Assembly (NCBI GenBank): GCA_029990175.1
Contig: JARKIP010000023.1
Span: 22,897,501-22,961,500 of the forward strand
Length of the DNA stretch: 64,000 nucleotides
From: Petunia secreta
Taxonomy: Eukaryota; Streptophyta; Magnoliopsida; Solanales; Solanaceae
Direction: 5' to 3'
The translations under genes and the position numbers were made by a program. Positions 11,047 through 22,164 of this stretch are shown piece by piece. Every line of letters begins with the position of its first letter. The stretch's first letter is position 1. The notes below the pieces were generated by a model. It saw only the letters and a list, made by a program, of their open reading frames with translations. It searched no databases and was not told the DNA's origin.

Positions 11047-11548
11047 TGTTTATGCCTAAATTTGTACGTTTAGGTTAAACAATTAATTATGAATGAGGTC
11101 ACAAGCAATACGGTAAATTACGATGGAAAAAGTAAGTAAATCCGATGAAAGTAAAGACAAGTAATTAAGCAAGACATAATAAAGAAAGCAAAGTAATTGT
11201 TATTCCTTGAGAGTAGCCGACTTCGGTGGCAAATTACGTCTTATGTACAATACAATGTAAGGATGGGTGTTTATAGTAGTGATACCTAGTCCTAAATAAG
11301 GTAAATACTAATAAAGTCGTGGGCCTACAACTCAAGGTAGTGGTATACTAAATCTTAATTAGGAGATTGTAAACCCTAGGCGGTGGGATGTGTGCCCGGC
11401 GCCCTATGACCAAACCGCCTAAACGACCATTGGCTCTTGGAGTGGGCGTATATCCTCAATTCCCGGTGACTTGCAGGATAAGTCTAGTCTCGCCAGCTGG
11501 ACTCCTATCCCCGTAAAAATAGGTGGCATATTTTTGCCAACACATTCA
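11047..11548 (-). repeat. candidate 3' LTR of the Tat-type gypsy
   Basis: A run of seven C (about 11551-11557), read on the minus strand as a purine tract, precedes a TG at about 11548. The region ends at tg (11047-11048). LTR status is inferred; the 5' LTR partner is mostly deleted and the visible similarity is limited to about 20 bp. Confidence 0.45.
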
Positions 11549-11559
11549 GTCCCCCCCAC

Positions 11560-13460
11560 TTGCTGAGTGCTGACGCAAGCAGTCAGAAAGTGAAAGGAGT
11601 GTGATGTGAAAAGGTATATCACTGATTCCTTGAGACTCGCAGTCTCTTTGACCAAGAATAATAATGACTTCTTCGAGAACCTCACATGCTTCCATCTGAT
11701 TGGTTTGATATCTATTCTATGCACCTTTCCAAAGAACGCGAACGACTGCTCCAAAACATTCCATATCTCCAATAATTATGACGCTTTGACCGTTTTATAA
11801 TCCATCCTTACCTCTCTTCGCCTATAATTAATGGCCTTGTGATAGTGGAAGAAATCACACACTTCTTCAGAAAACATTCCATCCCTTTTTAAAAAACTTA
11901 TCTCTGTGTGGCCTTTCATCCTGGTATGATACTCCCAGAAATTTTTCTTCGTTTCGTGAGGACGAGGCATGAGAAGTTTTCAAGAGGAGACTCATCTGCA
12001 GTTATCTTCTTTTCTTTCTTTATTCGTGAGGGAAGGAAAGACGTCCCCGAGCCATGATGCACGGCCGGAACATTAATGGTGATGTTCTTCGGAAGATCTT
12101 CATTATGGTAGACGTATCAATTCTGACGCATTATATCATCATGCATGGGTATTTGCTGTGATATTCTTCTTCTCATGTGGCACGTGGCAGTAGAAGAATG
12201 CCATCCCATTCAGGCTTCTTGTAGTTCGGTCATCTCTTAGTTTCTTGGGAACATATCCCCGAAGCAACTTCTTTTGCACGAGGAGCACGTCTTGGGATAT
12301 CCTCTCCTTCTTCAAGTGGTTGATGCTCGAAAACATTCTCCATACCAACAGCATTCAAGGTGGCTGTATAGCTCTGGCTTGTTCCTTGATTTTTGAGTTT
12401 GCATAAGCTTCCAATCTTTAGGGGAAGAGAGAATATGAAGCATTTTCGAGATTCATGGAGATTTCTCATTTGAGTCTCTCCAAGTGAATCCAAATGAAGT
12501 CTTCGGTGCCTGTTCTGCTGTCTCCCCCGTTCTACTGAAAGATTCCTCAGTTGGACTGATTTTCCTCCTCATGCGATGCAGTATCACGAAGACGTTGCTG
12601 CTTGGGGTGCCAAGTTGAAAATTTCGCCTTCGAATCCCGGGAGAGACTTCGATGCAAGAGCTACAATCCAGACGCAAAATCTCCAGGGGTTCAAATTTAG
12701 AGGAACTTGCAGTTTTAGTCTTCCCTTTCCTTTTTTTTTCTACAATTATTATAAATAAATATTGTATTTAGGAAGAACTAAATGTATACTATGAGCCTAC
12801 GAACTCATTGTTATTAACTAAACGAATGTTCACCAATATTTCATACGTACTTGTGTTATCACGTATTTCGTAATATGTGACCAAGCAGTACGTTTGTGCA
12901 CCTAGATATTAGATGACTTCCGGTCGTCCTGACTGTTCTAGTTGTTTAAGAACTTGTGTAGTGTGCCTGCCTTGAGAAATTACGTCCGTTATACACCGAT
13001 AGACGGCGGCTATGTTGAATCCGTAGCAGATAGCTGTTTGCGCCCACAATGGGATGCTTTCGCCCGTGTTGTAACGGTCCTTTTGAGTTCTGAGACATAA
13101 CATCTTTGCTTTGTTACTCGAGTATTTAAGACGTTCTAGCACTACGCGGACAGCCGTCCCCATCGGCGTATTGGTGCAATTGTTGATTTAACGAGATCAA
13201 CGCTCTATTAATGCCTGGTGGCTTTTGTAGCAAAGAGTGAGTGTATTACTTCAACTTAAGTCTAGCCGGGGCTATGAATAGTTGGATCATAGATGGATCT
13301 AAATAAATGAGTAAAACTGACTAAGTAAGATAGTAGTTTTATTGATAAAAGATGCGCTGAGCCTGAGATGTTGTGGGTGAAAACCCATAACATGTCTGAT
13401 GAATATTGTAATTAAAAAAATAACATAAGCAAAGTAAATGCTTTCTCAAGCCAAAGTACT
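11560..13460 (-). other. 3' region of the decayed gypsy, unassigned
   Basis: About 1.9 kb between the LTR candidate and the last recognisable pol remnant. Several short frames (for example 12909-13163 and 11419-11772, both minus) have no motif I can place. The integrase expected here is not recognisable, so this is either very diverged or replaced DNA. Confidence 0.45.
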
Positions 13461-13817
13461 TCATGTTTGATCCTTGAAAGATTCGGGGGAATTTGGTTGG
13501 GCTTCCATGTTTACGAGTGCTGAGCCTTGAAAGTCATCCCTCGGGTCATTGATGACCCTGTGGTACAACCCCTCACCGATCAAGCAATAGTGAACTACAT
13601 GTTTCCGCAAGTAAATGCTTTCTAACTTGTCTTCATGAAGATCTATTTTGCTCAAATAGTTAACCAGTGTATCACACTGCTCTGCAAAAGATCCTGTAAC
13701 TGGAACTTCAAGGTTCATCAAACTTGCGAGGGTTAGCTCAACTATCGTCTGCCAATCATACAAATCCTCGGATGCTTCGGTGTATCTTGATATCTTTTCT
13801 TGGTGGATGAATTCCAC
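13461..13817 (-). pseudogene. gypsy pol remnant after second RNase H
   Basis: 118-aa frame downstream of the second RNase H, with TASEDLYDWQTIVELTLASLMNLE- and GEGLYHRV-like segments. The latter resembles the 'LYRR' region before the integrase zinc finger in Tat elements. No zinc finger or DDE core follows. Role unknown; inferred to be polyprotein linker. Confidence 0.45.
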
Positions 13818-14050
13818 GCGTTAAACTTTTTCAGGATTGCCTTGATTTTCTTCTTTCGATCTGGCTCGCAGATGTCCTCACCTATGAAGATTTCCCTTAG
13901 TTGATTAACTATCAACCGAGATTTATTGTACAGGTTGATCTCTTTAGCCCCCAGTGTGTAGGCTAAGTCAAGAGCTTGAATTATGGCTTCACACTCTGTT
14001 TCATTGTCATCGGCATTCGTGGCCTGATAGTAGACAATTCTAGACAGCAT
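13742..14050 (-). pseudogene. second (archaeal-type) RNase H of Tat gypsy
   Basis: 102-aa frame with the NNETECEAIIQALDLA-type segment (here DDNETECEA), LGAKEINLYNKSRLIVNQ and a following helix. This is the additional RNase H typical of Tat/Ogre elements. The usual 'GDSQLVVNQ' Asp is replaced (YNKSRLIVNQ), so a catalytic residue is missing. The 3' end overlaps the next remnant. Confidence 0.75.
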
Positions 14051-14116
14051 TCGGATCCACAGAACAACCTCCTTGCCATTGGGATTCGTTCTCGTGCAAA
14101 ACTCCTAACACTCGTA

Positions 14117-14620
14117 CTAGATCACTACTTCATTCCTGAGTGACTCTTCAGCCTTCTGTTCTAGTTCTTCTGTAAAATCTGAGGTAAAACTTTCTAACGC
14201 CAGTGAGTTGACATCTGTACAGGATTGATAGATGACGTCGTACTTTCCCAACTCTTCAGTCCACTTTGCCATATCTTTCGGCAGACCGGGTTTAGACAAA
14301 ATGGCTTGTACCGGTGTCGAAAAGACTAAACTGACCGAGTGTTCCAGAAAGTATAAGCGCAACTCTCGTGTGGCCATTACCACGGTTGCTATGAACTGGA
14401 GCGGCAAGGGAAATAACTTGTTGCGTTGCGGCATCATGATAGCGTATTTCATGGGTAACTGCTGCTCGTTCTGTTCTTGTACAAGGACCGCATTCCAGGC
14501 TATCTCAAATATTGAAACATATAACAGTAGATGCTCACCTATCTCTGGTTTGGTTATCACTGGAATCTGTAGGAGTTGAATGTTCTTCTGAGCCATTATT
14601 AAATAACTTGAATCAGCCAC
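14117..14620 (-). pseudogene. RT-associated RNase H of gypsy (RT core deleted)
   Basis: 167 aa with LLLYVSIFEIAWNAVLVQE and the YYxSK-equivalent region, then LRLYFLEHSVSLVFSTPVQAIL and KWTEELGKYDV, the pattern of the RNase H-like domain that follows Ty3/gypsy RT. The sequence just upstream is protease, so RT fingers and palm with the YxDD box have been lost by an internal deletion around 14600. Confidence 0.75.
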
Positions 14621-15177
14621 AGGGGTCCTCCTCGCTTCCGCATCACCTTAGAAAGCCGACATACCAACTCAGTCGCGCTCGGGACTAGTTGATCCATTGC
14701 CGCAAGTTGATCCCGCAATTCGCTGAGTTTCTCTCGAACTTCTCGCTCTATGGCCTCAATAGCTTCCAACTCGTCAGATGTAACCGTATTTAAAGTAATG
14801 CGACATTCCACAAGGAGAGTCTGCTCACCTCGTAGCTCAGCGACCCCATGCAGGGTCGGGTACTTGAAGACCTGATGAAATGTTGAGGGCACTCCCCTAA
14901 CGTCGTGTATCCATGGTCGTCCCAGGATTTCATCGTACGGGAGATTGCAATTCATCACCTCGAAAGTGGTTGTGCTCGTCACGCCCGGTATGTGAACGGG
15001 TAAAGCTAGTTCTCCAGTGAATGCTTCTCGGAATCCGTTGAAACCCATTATGTTTTGAATATTCGAGGATATTTGAGGACAATGGTTAAATTTGTGCAAC
15101 ACCTCCCCTCGGATAAAATTAGCACTACTCCCCGGATCGATAAGAGCCCGCTGGATATGTATGCCAGATACTTCCAT
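14599..15177 (-). pseudogene. gypsy aspartic protease domain
   Basis: 192 aa. The retropepsin active-site region reads ALIDPGSSANFIRGEVL, where DPG stands in place of DTG. ILGRPWIHD is the conserved C-terminal motif of gypsy proteases. Upstream (15048-15410) the same protein continues in another frame. Catalytic Asp is present, but Thr to Pro and frame breaks make activity unlikely. Confidence 0.8.
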
Positions 15178-15689
15178 GGGTACAACGAGTCACCTTGTTG
15201 GTCTGCGTGTTCCTCCAGGTCGAATTGGATGGACCCGAATGTGATCCCGCTCATTACAGTCCCCCAGGCCGTGTCTGGCCATTCATCCACGAAGATTGCA
15301 TTGATGGTCTTCAAGTTCTCAGACTCCGAACCTTTAAAATGTTGGGGCCCTTCTTCCAGCATCTCTTTGAGATGTCCTTCTTTTAGTAAGTGCTCAATCT
15401 TGATCATCAAGGCTTTGTAATCGATCGTTGCATGGCCCCCCGCTGCGATGAAAATTGTAATAGGGCGTTGTGTTTCTTCCTATAGATCCTTTCGTGTTAG
15501 GTGGACATCGGACCCTGCGCCCAGTTTACCAAAGTGATTGGCGACTAGGTCCACAACATTGACGCAAAGACCAAAGTCCCTAAAATTCTGGGGTTGAGTC
15601 CGCTTCTCCCGGGATCCGGATGCTCGAGAATTATTTTTCCGCCCCGCGCCCGCTTCATTTTGAACCTTTAGCTTCGCCCTTCTACCACT

Positions 15690-16710
15690 CCCTCACCTTC
15701 TAGTAGAAGGGCTTCCCGGTCTCTTCCTTCGCTCATCCTCGGGGTTATGAGAATGATCCGCTTCTAAACAAAGTTTCTCAGTATACCTCTGATGTAACAC
15801 ACTCCATGTGGACACTGGGTATTGAGTGAAACTCCACTGCAACTCTCGAGCAGCTAAAGATCCCTTTGAATTCAAAATTTTGCCGAAGGCTACCACAGCG
15901 ATGTTATCAAGGACTCAAGGGAGCTCCATGTGTTCCTTTTGAAATATATCGAGGTAATCCTTCAGCAACTCGTTGTCACGTTGTCGTATCTCGAAGATGT
16001 CTTCCAGACGCTTTTCCCTCTTGCGGGCACCAGAATGCACTTTCTTGAACAGGTCTTGCATCTGAGTGAATGATTCGATGTATCCTATTGGTAGCTGAGT
16101 GTACCAAGCAAGGGATCCTTTGGTCAGAGTTGAACCAAATCTCTTTCCAGAGAAGACTTGATTTCTTCTTCAGTAATTTCGTTAATCTTCACAACCGTAT
16201 AATAAGCAGCGATATGCTCGTCCGGATCGGTCGTTCCGTCATATTTCAAGTTATCCGGCAAACAGAAGTGCTTTGGTATACGGAACGATGCAGCACTTGC
16301 CTTGTCAGCATGCTTGTAAAACTTCTGCTCATCTACGTAACTTGGGGTAGAGCACCCGGCACGTTACCAATCCGGTTGTGGATGGCTTTCATATCCTTCA
16401 TGAGATCCTGAATAATAGAGTTTCCCTTGAGGTCTTGATTGTTGATCGCTGCTGGACCTCTAAGGGCAGCATCCAGGTTGAGCCTACGATTGGGAACTAA
16501 TGCCGGTGAGTTGTTCGTGGGCGTCGATTCTCGCGGGGACAATGGCCTCTGAGACGAACCCGCAAGCATTGCTCCCAATCTCTGGGATTGCTGAGATCAT
16601 TCGCAGATTTGTCTACTGCATTTGTGGTGTTCTTTGCAACGCTGCTACTGTAGTCTGATATGATTATTCCTTTTACTTCATAGGATACCACCCAATTTTC
16701 TAGGCCCAAC
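15690..16710 (-). pseudogene. gypsy gag (fragmented)
   Basis: Several minus-strand frames join across frameshifts. The N-terminal segments lie at 16497-16709 and 16333-16578. A retrotransposon gag core lies between about 16400 and 15900, with a KFYKHADKASAASFRIPKHF-like stretch and a WYTQLPIGYIESFTQ-like segment. The last part is 15693-15896. Capsid function inferred from family; the protein is not restorable as one frame. Confidence 0.65.
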
Positions 16711-16735
16711 GGTGGGCGCCAAACTGTTAAATATG
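16705..16735 (-). other. gypsy primer region next to LTR edge
   Basis: On the minus strand ttaaca is followed by gtttggcgcccaccgttggg, a sequence typical just 3' of the LTR in Tat/Athila-type elements (tggcgcc at the primer site). It fixes the orientation and the 5' LTR edge of this element. Confidence 0.65.
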
Positions 16736-16768
16736 CTATCTTGAAATCATGTGATTAATGTGAATACC

Positions 16769-16851
16769 CAATAACAACAACATATCCATTGTTATCTTAT
16801 ATGTGGAGTTTAAAAAAGTGAGATGTATGCAGATCTTACCCCCACCAATAT
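16769..16851 (+). mobile_element. SINE-like fragment (Au-type body)
   Basis: The string aataacaacaacatatcc followed by gtgagatgtatgcagatc and ttacccccacc closely resembles the body of Au-like plant SINEs (the usual form has 'gtgtacgcagaccttacccctacc'). It lies where the 5' LTR of the gypsy should continue. No tRNA-like head or tail was identified. Confidence 0.5.
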
Positions 16852-17213
16852 TCAAATACCATGGTAATTAAAATACTGACAATAAAGTCAATAAGCATTG
16901 TCATGAAATCATCCTAAGTTGCCTAAGCCCCTATCTTCTTTATTTGTTATGACCTTAATCATCATTTTAAGCTTTGATTTATGTTTATGTTAAGTTTAAA
17001 ATTTAGTTACTTTTACCCAATCAATCTTTAGGAATATAGAACTACCCCTCTAACCAAATACTTATTAAATACAAATATTAAACAATGCTAGTTCCCTGTG
17101 GATTCAATCTGGTTTAGCAGATATTATATTTTCATCGACCGGTGTCCCTTAGGGGTACACTTAGCCATGATCGTGTATGCAAAACTTACCACTGGTTTAT
17201 CATTAAACAATTA
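16852..17213. other. gene-free stretch, nothing recognised
   Basis: About 360 bp, AT-rich, no coding motif or terminal repeats seen. Confidence 0.5.
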
Positions 17214-17570
17214 AACATATTGAGGTTGACTATCATTTCATTCATGAAAAAATTGAGCACGACGTATTTTCGTCTGGCTACGTGAATGAAGCTTGTTGAT
17301 CTGTTCACGAAGGTGTTGAATGAAGCTTAGGTTGATTATTATTTTTTTTTTAGCAACAAGGTGGGCATGTTCAATACTTACGCTCCATATTGAAGGGGAG
17401 TTTAACAGAATATATAAATAACCTATAATTTAGTGGTACTGTACATAGATAGTATACTAAACAGATTTATAGGATTTCATTCTTTGATTTACTTCCTTAT
17501 TTTGATACAATGCCATTGTATATAATCTTGAACCTATTGGAGAAATACCACAAAGAAATTTTCCATATCT
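17214..17570 (+). mobile_element. 3' end remnant of another copia (RNase H tail, PPT, LTR start)
   Basis: The plus strand encodes KHIEVDYHFIHEKIEHD, the copia RNase H tail motif. A degraded 'LFTKVL' follows, then a stretch translating as GMFNTYAPY. A purine tract gaaggggagt (17393-17402) comes next, then LTR-like AT-rich sequence. This order is the standard copia 3' end. Everything upstream is missing. Confidence 0.72.
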
Positions 17571-17657
17571 TACTATGAAAACTAACGGAGTAATCTGAGC
17601 TTCTATAGCAGGTTAAATTGATCCGTTGAACTATAAGTGGATAGATGTTAAATTCAA

Positions 17658-18892
17658 CGGCAAAGGGCCAAATATACCCCTAAACTATTCGATATTGCAC
17701 AGATTTACCCCTCGTTAACTCAAAGTCTCATTCATACCCCTGTCGTTACCCCTTTGGCCCAACTATATCCCTGTCCCAATTTTATACTAACGGCTCTATA
17801 TATGTATTAATGAAAACAATTTCTAAATGGATAAAAATTGGTAAATATTTTAAAAAGCCACATGGCAACTAAAATGGACCCCTCCAATTGCCACATGGAA
17901 CTAACCCTACCCGCTAATTTTTTACTAGATCAACCCCTCCCCCCCCCCCCTTCCTCTCCCCACGCTTTTACCCCAAGTCCCAGCCCCTCAATTTCTTTAT
18001 TTTTTTGCTTTCTTCTTCAACCCCCTCTTTCCACCAATGAACCCTTTTTCTTCTTTGTTAGTCATAAATCCAAATTCACTAATTAAAACTTCTAAAAGCT
18101 TCAACTTTATAATTGATTTTATTTGCTCTCTTTTATCATCAAAACAAAATTAGGCTTAAAAAAGGAACAATTCACCACGATGCTATTTTTACAAGCTCGA
18201 GTCACCGACTGGGTTCTTTGGCATTTTACAAATTTAAAATTGAAAAGTCGAGCTTGTTCTTAGATTTATTATTAAAATCATTGAGTGTTCAATATATTAG
18301 CTTAAATTTTAAAGATAATATATAGAAGTTTTAATTAGAGCTTGTTCTTTTTGTTTTTCTTTTAATTTTGGTGTAAAAAATTGAAGAGGAATAGGAGAAA
18401 TAGTGGCCGCAGCACGCAGGAGAAGAGAGAAATGGTGGTGGTGGAAGATGAGATAAACAGTGGCTTGGTGGTTGCTTCAATGGTGACAGTGGAGGAGGAA
18501 AAGGACGAAGAAACAAAAGGAAGGGAAAAAGAAAAATAATAATTACTTACTGTAAAAGATTAGGAAAAAAAAGCAAAAAGGTTGGGGAGGAGATCTGCTA
18601 AAACAAAAATGGTGTGGGCTAATAGTAAAAAATTAGCGGGTAGGGTTAGTTCCATGTGGCAGTTGGAGGGGTCCATTTTAGTTGCCATGTGGCTTTTTAG
18701 AATATTTACCAATTTTTATCCATTTAGAAATTGTTTTCATTAATACATATATAGAGCCGTTAGTATAAAATTGGGACAGGGATATAGTTGGGCCAAAGGG
18801 GTAACGGCAGGGGTATGAATGAGACTTTGAGTTAACGAGGGGTAAATCTGTGCAATATCGAATAGTTCAGGGGTATATTTGGCCCTTTGCCG
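17658..18892. mobile_element. MULE-type non-autonomous element with long TIRs
   Basis: Left and right ends are inverted copies of each other for about 270 bp (17658-17927 and 18623-18892), beginning cggcaaagggccaaatat. The element is flanked by a perfect 9-bp direct repeat taaattcaa (17649-17657 and 18893-18901), the duplication length of Mutator-like transposases. The interior of about 700 bp is pyrimidine-rich on the left and purine-rich on the right, with no transposase frame. The right end lies about 170 bp beyond the P450 stop codon. Confidence 0.93.
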
Positions 18893-19063
18893 TAAATTCA
18901 ATTATAAAAGCACCTTCTTTTAACATTTCTTCCACATGAGGAAACATTGATGTCTGAATCATATATCCCAGGGACACCAGAAACAAAGTTATTGCCTTAC
19001 TAATGTAAGTGAAAAATATTACATAAAAGGGTGTCCAAATGACTTCTCTGAAAAGAAATGGTA

Positions 19064-21468
19064 TCATGGTAGTTTTCGTACAAAGACAGGAGCACCATAC
19101 TGTGGTTGTAGGACAAGAGCTGGCATGGTAGGACCATGAGCATAGGAGGGGGAAAGCTCAAATGAGTAGTTCTGTAAGAGTTTGGCCAGCACAAGTTTGT
19201 ATTGAATCATGGCGAAATTCATCCCAAGGCATATCCTAGAGCCCCAACCAAAAGGAAAATACATCAGATCCTTGGCTGCTTTTGATACCCCTTCTGAAAA
19301 CCTTTCAGGATTGAATGTTAGGGCATCTTCTCCCCATTGCTCTGTATCTCGATGGATTATTTGTAGAGGCACTAATAGTTGGGCACCTGATGGAATTATA
19401 TAATCTCCAAGATTTGTCTCTTTGTTGGTCTCTCTCACAAGAGAACCGGATGGATATAACCTCAGAACCTCATGCAAGATCATAGTCACCTACAAGTAGA
19501 ATCAATAAATCAGATTTTTTAGTATACTCCACAAAGATTCCTTATATACTACCACGTCGTTTCAATTTATGTGATGATGTATGACTAGGTACGAATTTTA
19601 GGACAAAAATAAGTACTTTTGAAACATGTTTAAAACAAGTCATAGAATTTTCTATAGCTATAAATCGTCTATTTATGGGCTACATAGAGATTTTAAAGTA
19701 ATTTTTTTTCTAACTATGAATTCACGCTTTCTAGGGCACAATAAAAAAAATAATTTCATATAATTTAGGACAAAGGAGTTGTTTATACTGAAAAAATCGA
19801 TCACTAGTACTCTCATTTCACGCATATCCAAACTAACCCCATAACTTCTCATGTTAAACACTCCATATATTCTTATGACTACAAGACCATGTCATTAAGA
19901 TTTACAGCTGGTTCACTTACAGAATAGTGTCATTATTTTAGTCAGGCTAAAAAAGAAAAAGCTTTATGTAAATGAGAAGAAAGTATCTTACAATCTTGAA
20001 CTGGTTGAGTTGATCAAACTTAGGCTCATCTTTTCCAATGATTTCAAGAACTTCTTTCCTAGCTTTCTCTTGCCAATCTGGATGCATGGTCAAAACTATT
20101 GCAGTCCACGTTAACAAAGTGGCAGTAGTCTCCTGACCAGCAAAGTAGAAAGAGTTGCACTCCTCTATCACATCTTCTGTACTCATTCCCTTGTTCGAGT
20201 TCTTATTTCCTTGCTGTTCTTCTTGATTAGATTTCATTAACAAACCCAAGAGATCGTCATTGTGTGCTATTTCTAATTGTATCTCTTTCTCTCTCTTCTC
20301 TATAATCGCTTTTAGCGAACTACGAACTGTGTTATAGATATACAATCTTCTTCTATTAGTTTTTGTCGGCACGAACCTATATATATTACAAACAAGAGAA
20401 AAACTATTATAAATATTGTAATCTTGTATACCCAAATTTAAAAATAATAATAATAATAACAATAATAATAATAAAGAAAAAAGAATCAAGAAATTCTAGT
20501 TTAGAACTGAACCTTAACCAAGGGAAGACATTAATAGCAAGCTTTGCAGTGAAAATAAGTTCACATTGCTCCCTCAGAAGTGAAAATACCAACTTCCCTT
20601 CTTCATAGTTTCCACCAAAGGCTGCTCTTGATAGCATATCTCCACTTAAACTATGAAATTCTTGTGAAATATCCAATTCACAAAAACCAGTTGATCCAGT
20701 TAACTTGTCCCATCTGCTTATCATCTCATTAGTACATAGCGAAAATGCTCCCACCATTAGCTGCGCAAGAATGACAATATAATGAGACTCTTAACAGGAT
20801 CAATGATTTATAAGGAATTGGCTAGACAACTATATTAGTAAGTAGAAATACCTTCAATTTTTCCATGTGGAAAGCTGGATTAAGAATTTTTCTGTGTTTG
20901 GCCCATTTTTCACCATCATATGTTCCCACGCCTGTTACGAATAGCTTGAGGAAAGCACTGATTTTTGGTTTTCTGAACTCACCAGATTTATTTGACAGCA
21001 GTTCTCGTATTAGCTTCGGATCCATGATGGTCACACGAGGTATCGGTCCTAGCCAAAATAAGAAAAGTCTCTCTGCAATATTGAAGGTATATTAGTAAGA
21101 TAAAGTGCTAAATCTAATAGTAAAAATTTATGGAAACTATTTTTCATTTCTGGGAAGGGAAAAAAAACATGGGTTTAGAAACGGGAAGAGTAGTTACTGT
21201 AAGTAGTGGCCAAGTCATAGAATAATGGATTTAATCGAGGGGTAAAATCGTGGTTCAAAGGCATGGGTTTAGACTTTGCTATTTTATTCATCTCAATCAT
21301 CTCTTTTAAATTTCCATAAAGAAATCTATATGGACGGCCATATATTCCTTGCTTTTGCAGCTCTTTTTCCACTTTCTTGGGCCGCCACCATACAAAGTAC
21401 AGCAATTTCAGGCACCAAAACGAGAATGCAAGGCATACAGCCACAGCAATTAGAATTGCAATAACCAT
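19064..21468 (-). CDS. cytochrome P450, CYP72 family-like, five exons
   Basis: Exons (minus): 21468-21198, 21072-20852, 20760-20513, 20376-19992, 19489-19064. All junctions are GT..AG and phases agree (517 codons with stop, 516 aa, normal P450 length). An N-terminal membrane anchor (MVIAILIAVAVCLAFSFWCL) points to the ER. Further landmarks are WLGPIPRV, the oxygen-binding I-helix AGQETT, the K-helix EVLR, PERF and the heme loop FGWGSRICLG with its Cys ligand. YAHGP and LQPQYGAP near the end are CYP72-like. The family hydroxylates small lipophilic metabolites; substrate unknown. The start is the ATG before the anchor. A weak TATA (21512-21520) lies 45 bp upstream. It looks intact. Confidence 0.93.
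20439..20475. repeat. ATT/AAT microsatellite in P450 intron 3
   Basis: A run of aat/aac trinucleotides on the plus strand within the intron between exons 3 and 4. A length-variable marker at most. Confidence 0.8.
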
Positions 21469-21702
21469 GGTTTTGTGCGTTATAGTTTGTACTTCTCTTG
21501 GTTCTTGTCTACAATATAAAGGCCGTGGTAGAAAATATCTAAGGACACGGATTCCGAATCTCGGTACTCTAATTATTAAAACATTAATTAGCATTAAGAT
21601 AAATGGGTTTGTATTGAGTATAGAGAAAGAAGAAGAAATGATAAACAAAAAAAAATTCGAAAAATATAATTGACCACATAATTTTTGGCCCAAACGTCCC
21701 AA

Positions 21703-22164
21703 ATGGGGTAATATAGTTATTTCACACGCCTTTTTAATAAATTCGTTAATTTTGTTCCATTTATACCCCTAATCAGATTTTAAGTTAATTTTTCTAATTT
21801 GTTTAACACTCTCTCATGTTATTAATTCTTTTTTACAATTTTCAAAGCACTTTCACAACTAACACATGCATTTGATTGTTTTCCATAAAGTATTTAATTA
21901 GGTTGGTAGAACATCAAAATACATACGAAATACATACGAAATACAATCAAAATACATACGAAAATACTTCATTTTTGTGTATTTACTACAAAATTTTATA
22001 TGCTTATAGATTAATTCCACTTTTTTTTTAATTGGTCATTGTCTAACCCTATTACTTCTAGCAATATATATACACTTTTAATTATTGACTGCCTCACCTA
22101 AACTAGTTCTATATCTACTTTCCTCTTATCTTCACTTCAATAGAGTAAGGAGGATAATTGAACC
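21703..22164. promoter_or_regulatory. shared divergent promoter region
   Basis: The P450 (minus, ATG at 21468) and the double hybrid-binding-domain gene (plus, ATG at 22165) are head to head with 696 bp between start codons. A clear TATA-type tatatata lies at about 22064-22071, roughly 95 bp before the plus-strand ATG. A block with three repeats of aaatacatacgaa lies at about 21917-21965. Shared regulation is inference. Confidence 0.5.

Larger units (their letters stand above)
11047..16760 (-). mobile_element. Ty3/gypsy element of Tat type, heavily decayed
   Basis: Minus-strand order from right to left: LTR edge and primer region (16700-16760), gag (15690-16710), aspartic protease (14599-15177), RNase H of RT (14117-14620), a second RNase H (13742-14050), remnant sequence and a 3' LTR candidate (11047-11548). 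The RT core and integrase are gone. Two RNase H domains in tandem are characteristic of the Tat clade. The left edge (tgtttatgcctaa) resembles the right LTR edge (tgttaaatatgct) only weakly. Confidence 0.75.

Noticed and set aside
11419..12677. Cluster of short minus-strand ORFs
   Set aside because: No family motifs, overlapping frames and stops; treated as unassigned gypsy 3' region.
14232..14579. Plus-strand ORF of 115 aa
   Set aside because: Shadow of the gypsy RNase H on the minus strand.
17838..18516. Proline-rich ORFs inside the MULE
   Set aside because: They come from C-rich and purine-rich low-complexity DNA; no transposase or captured gene could be identified.
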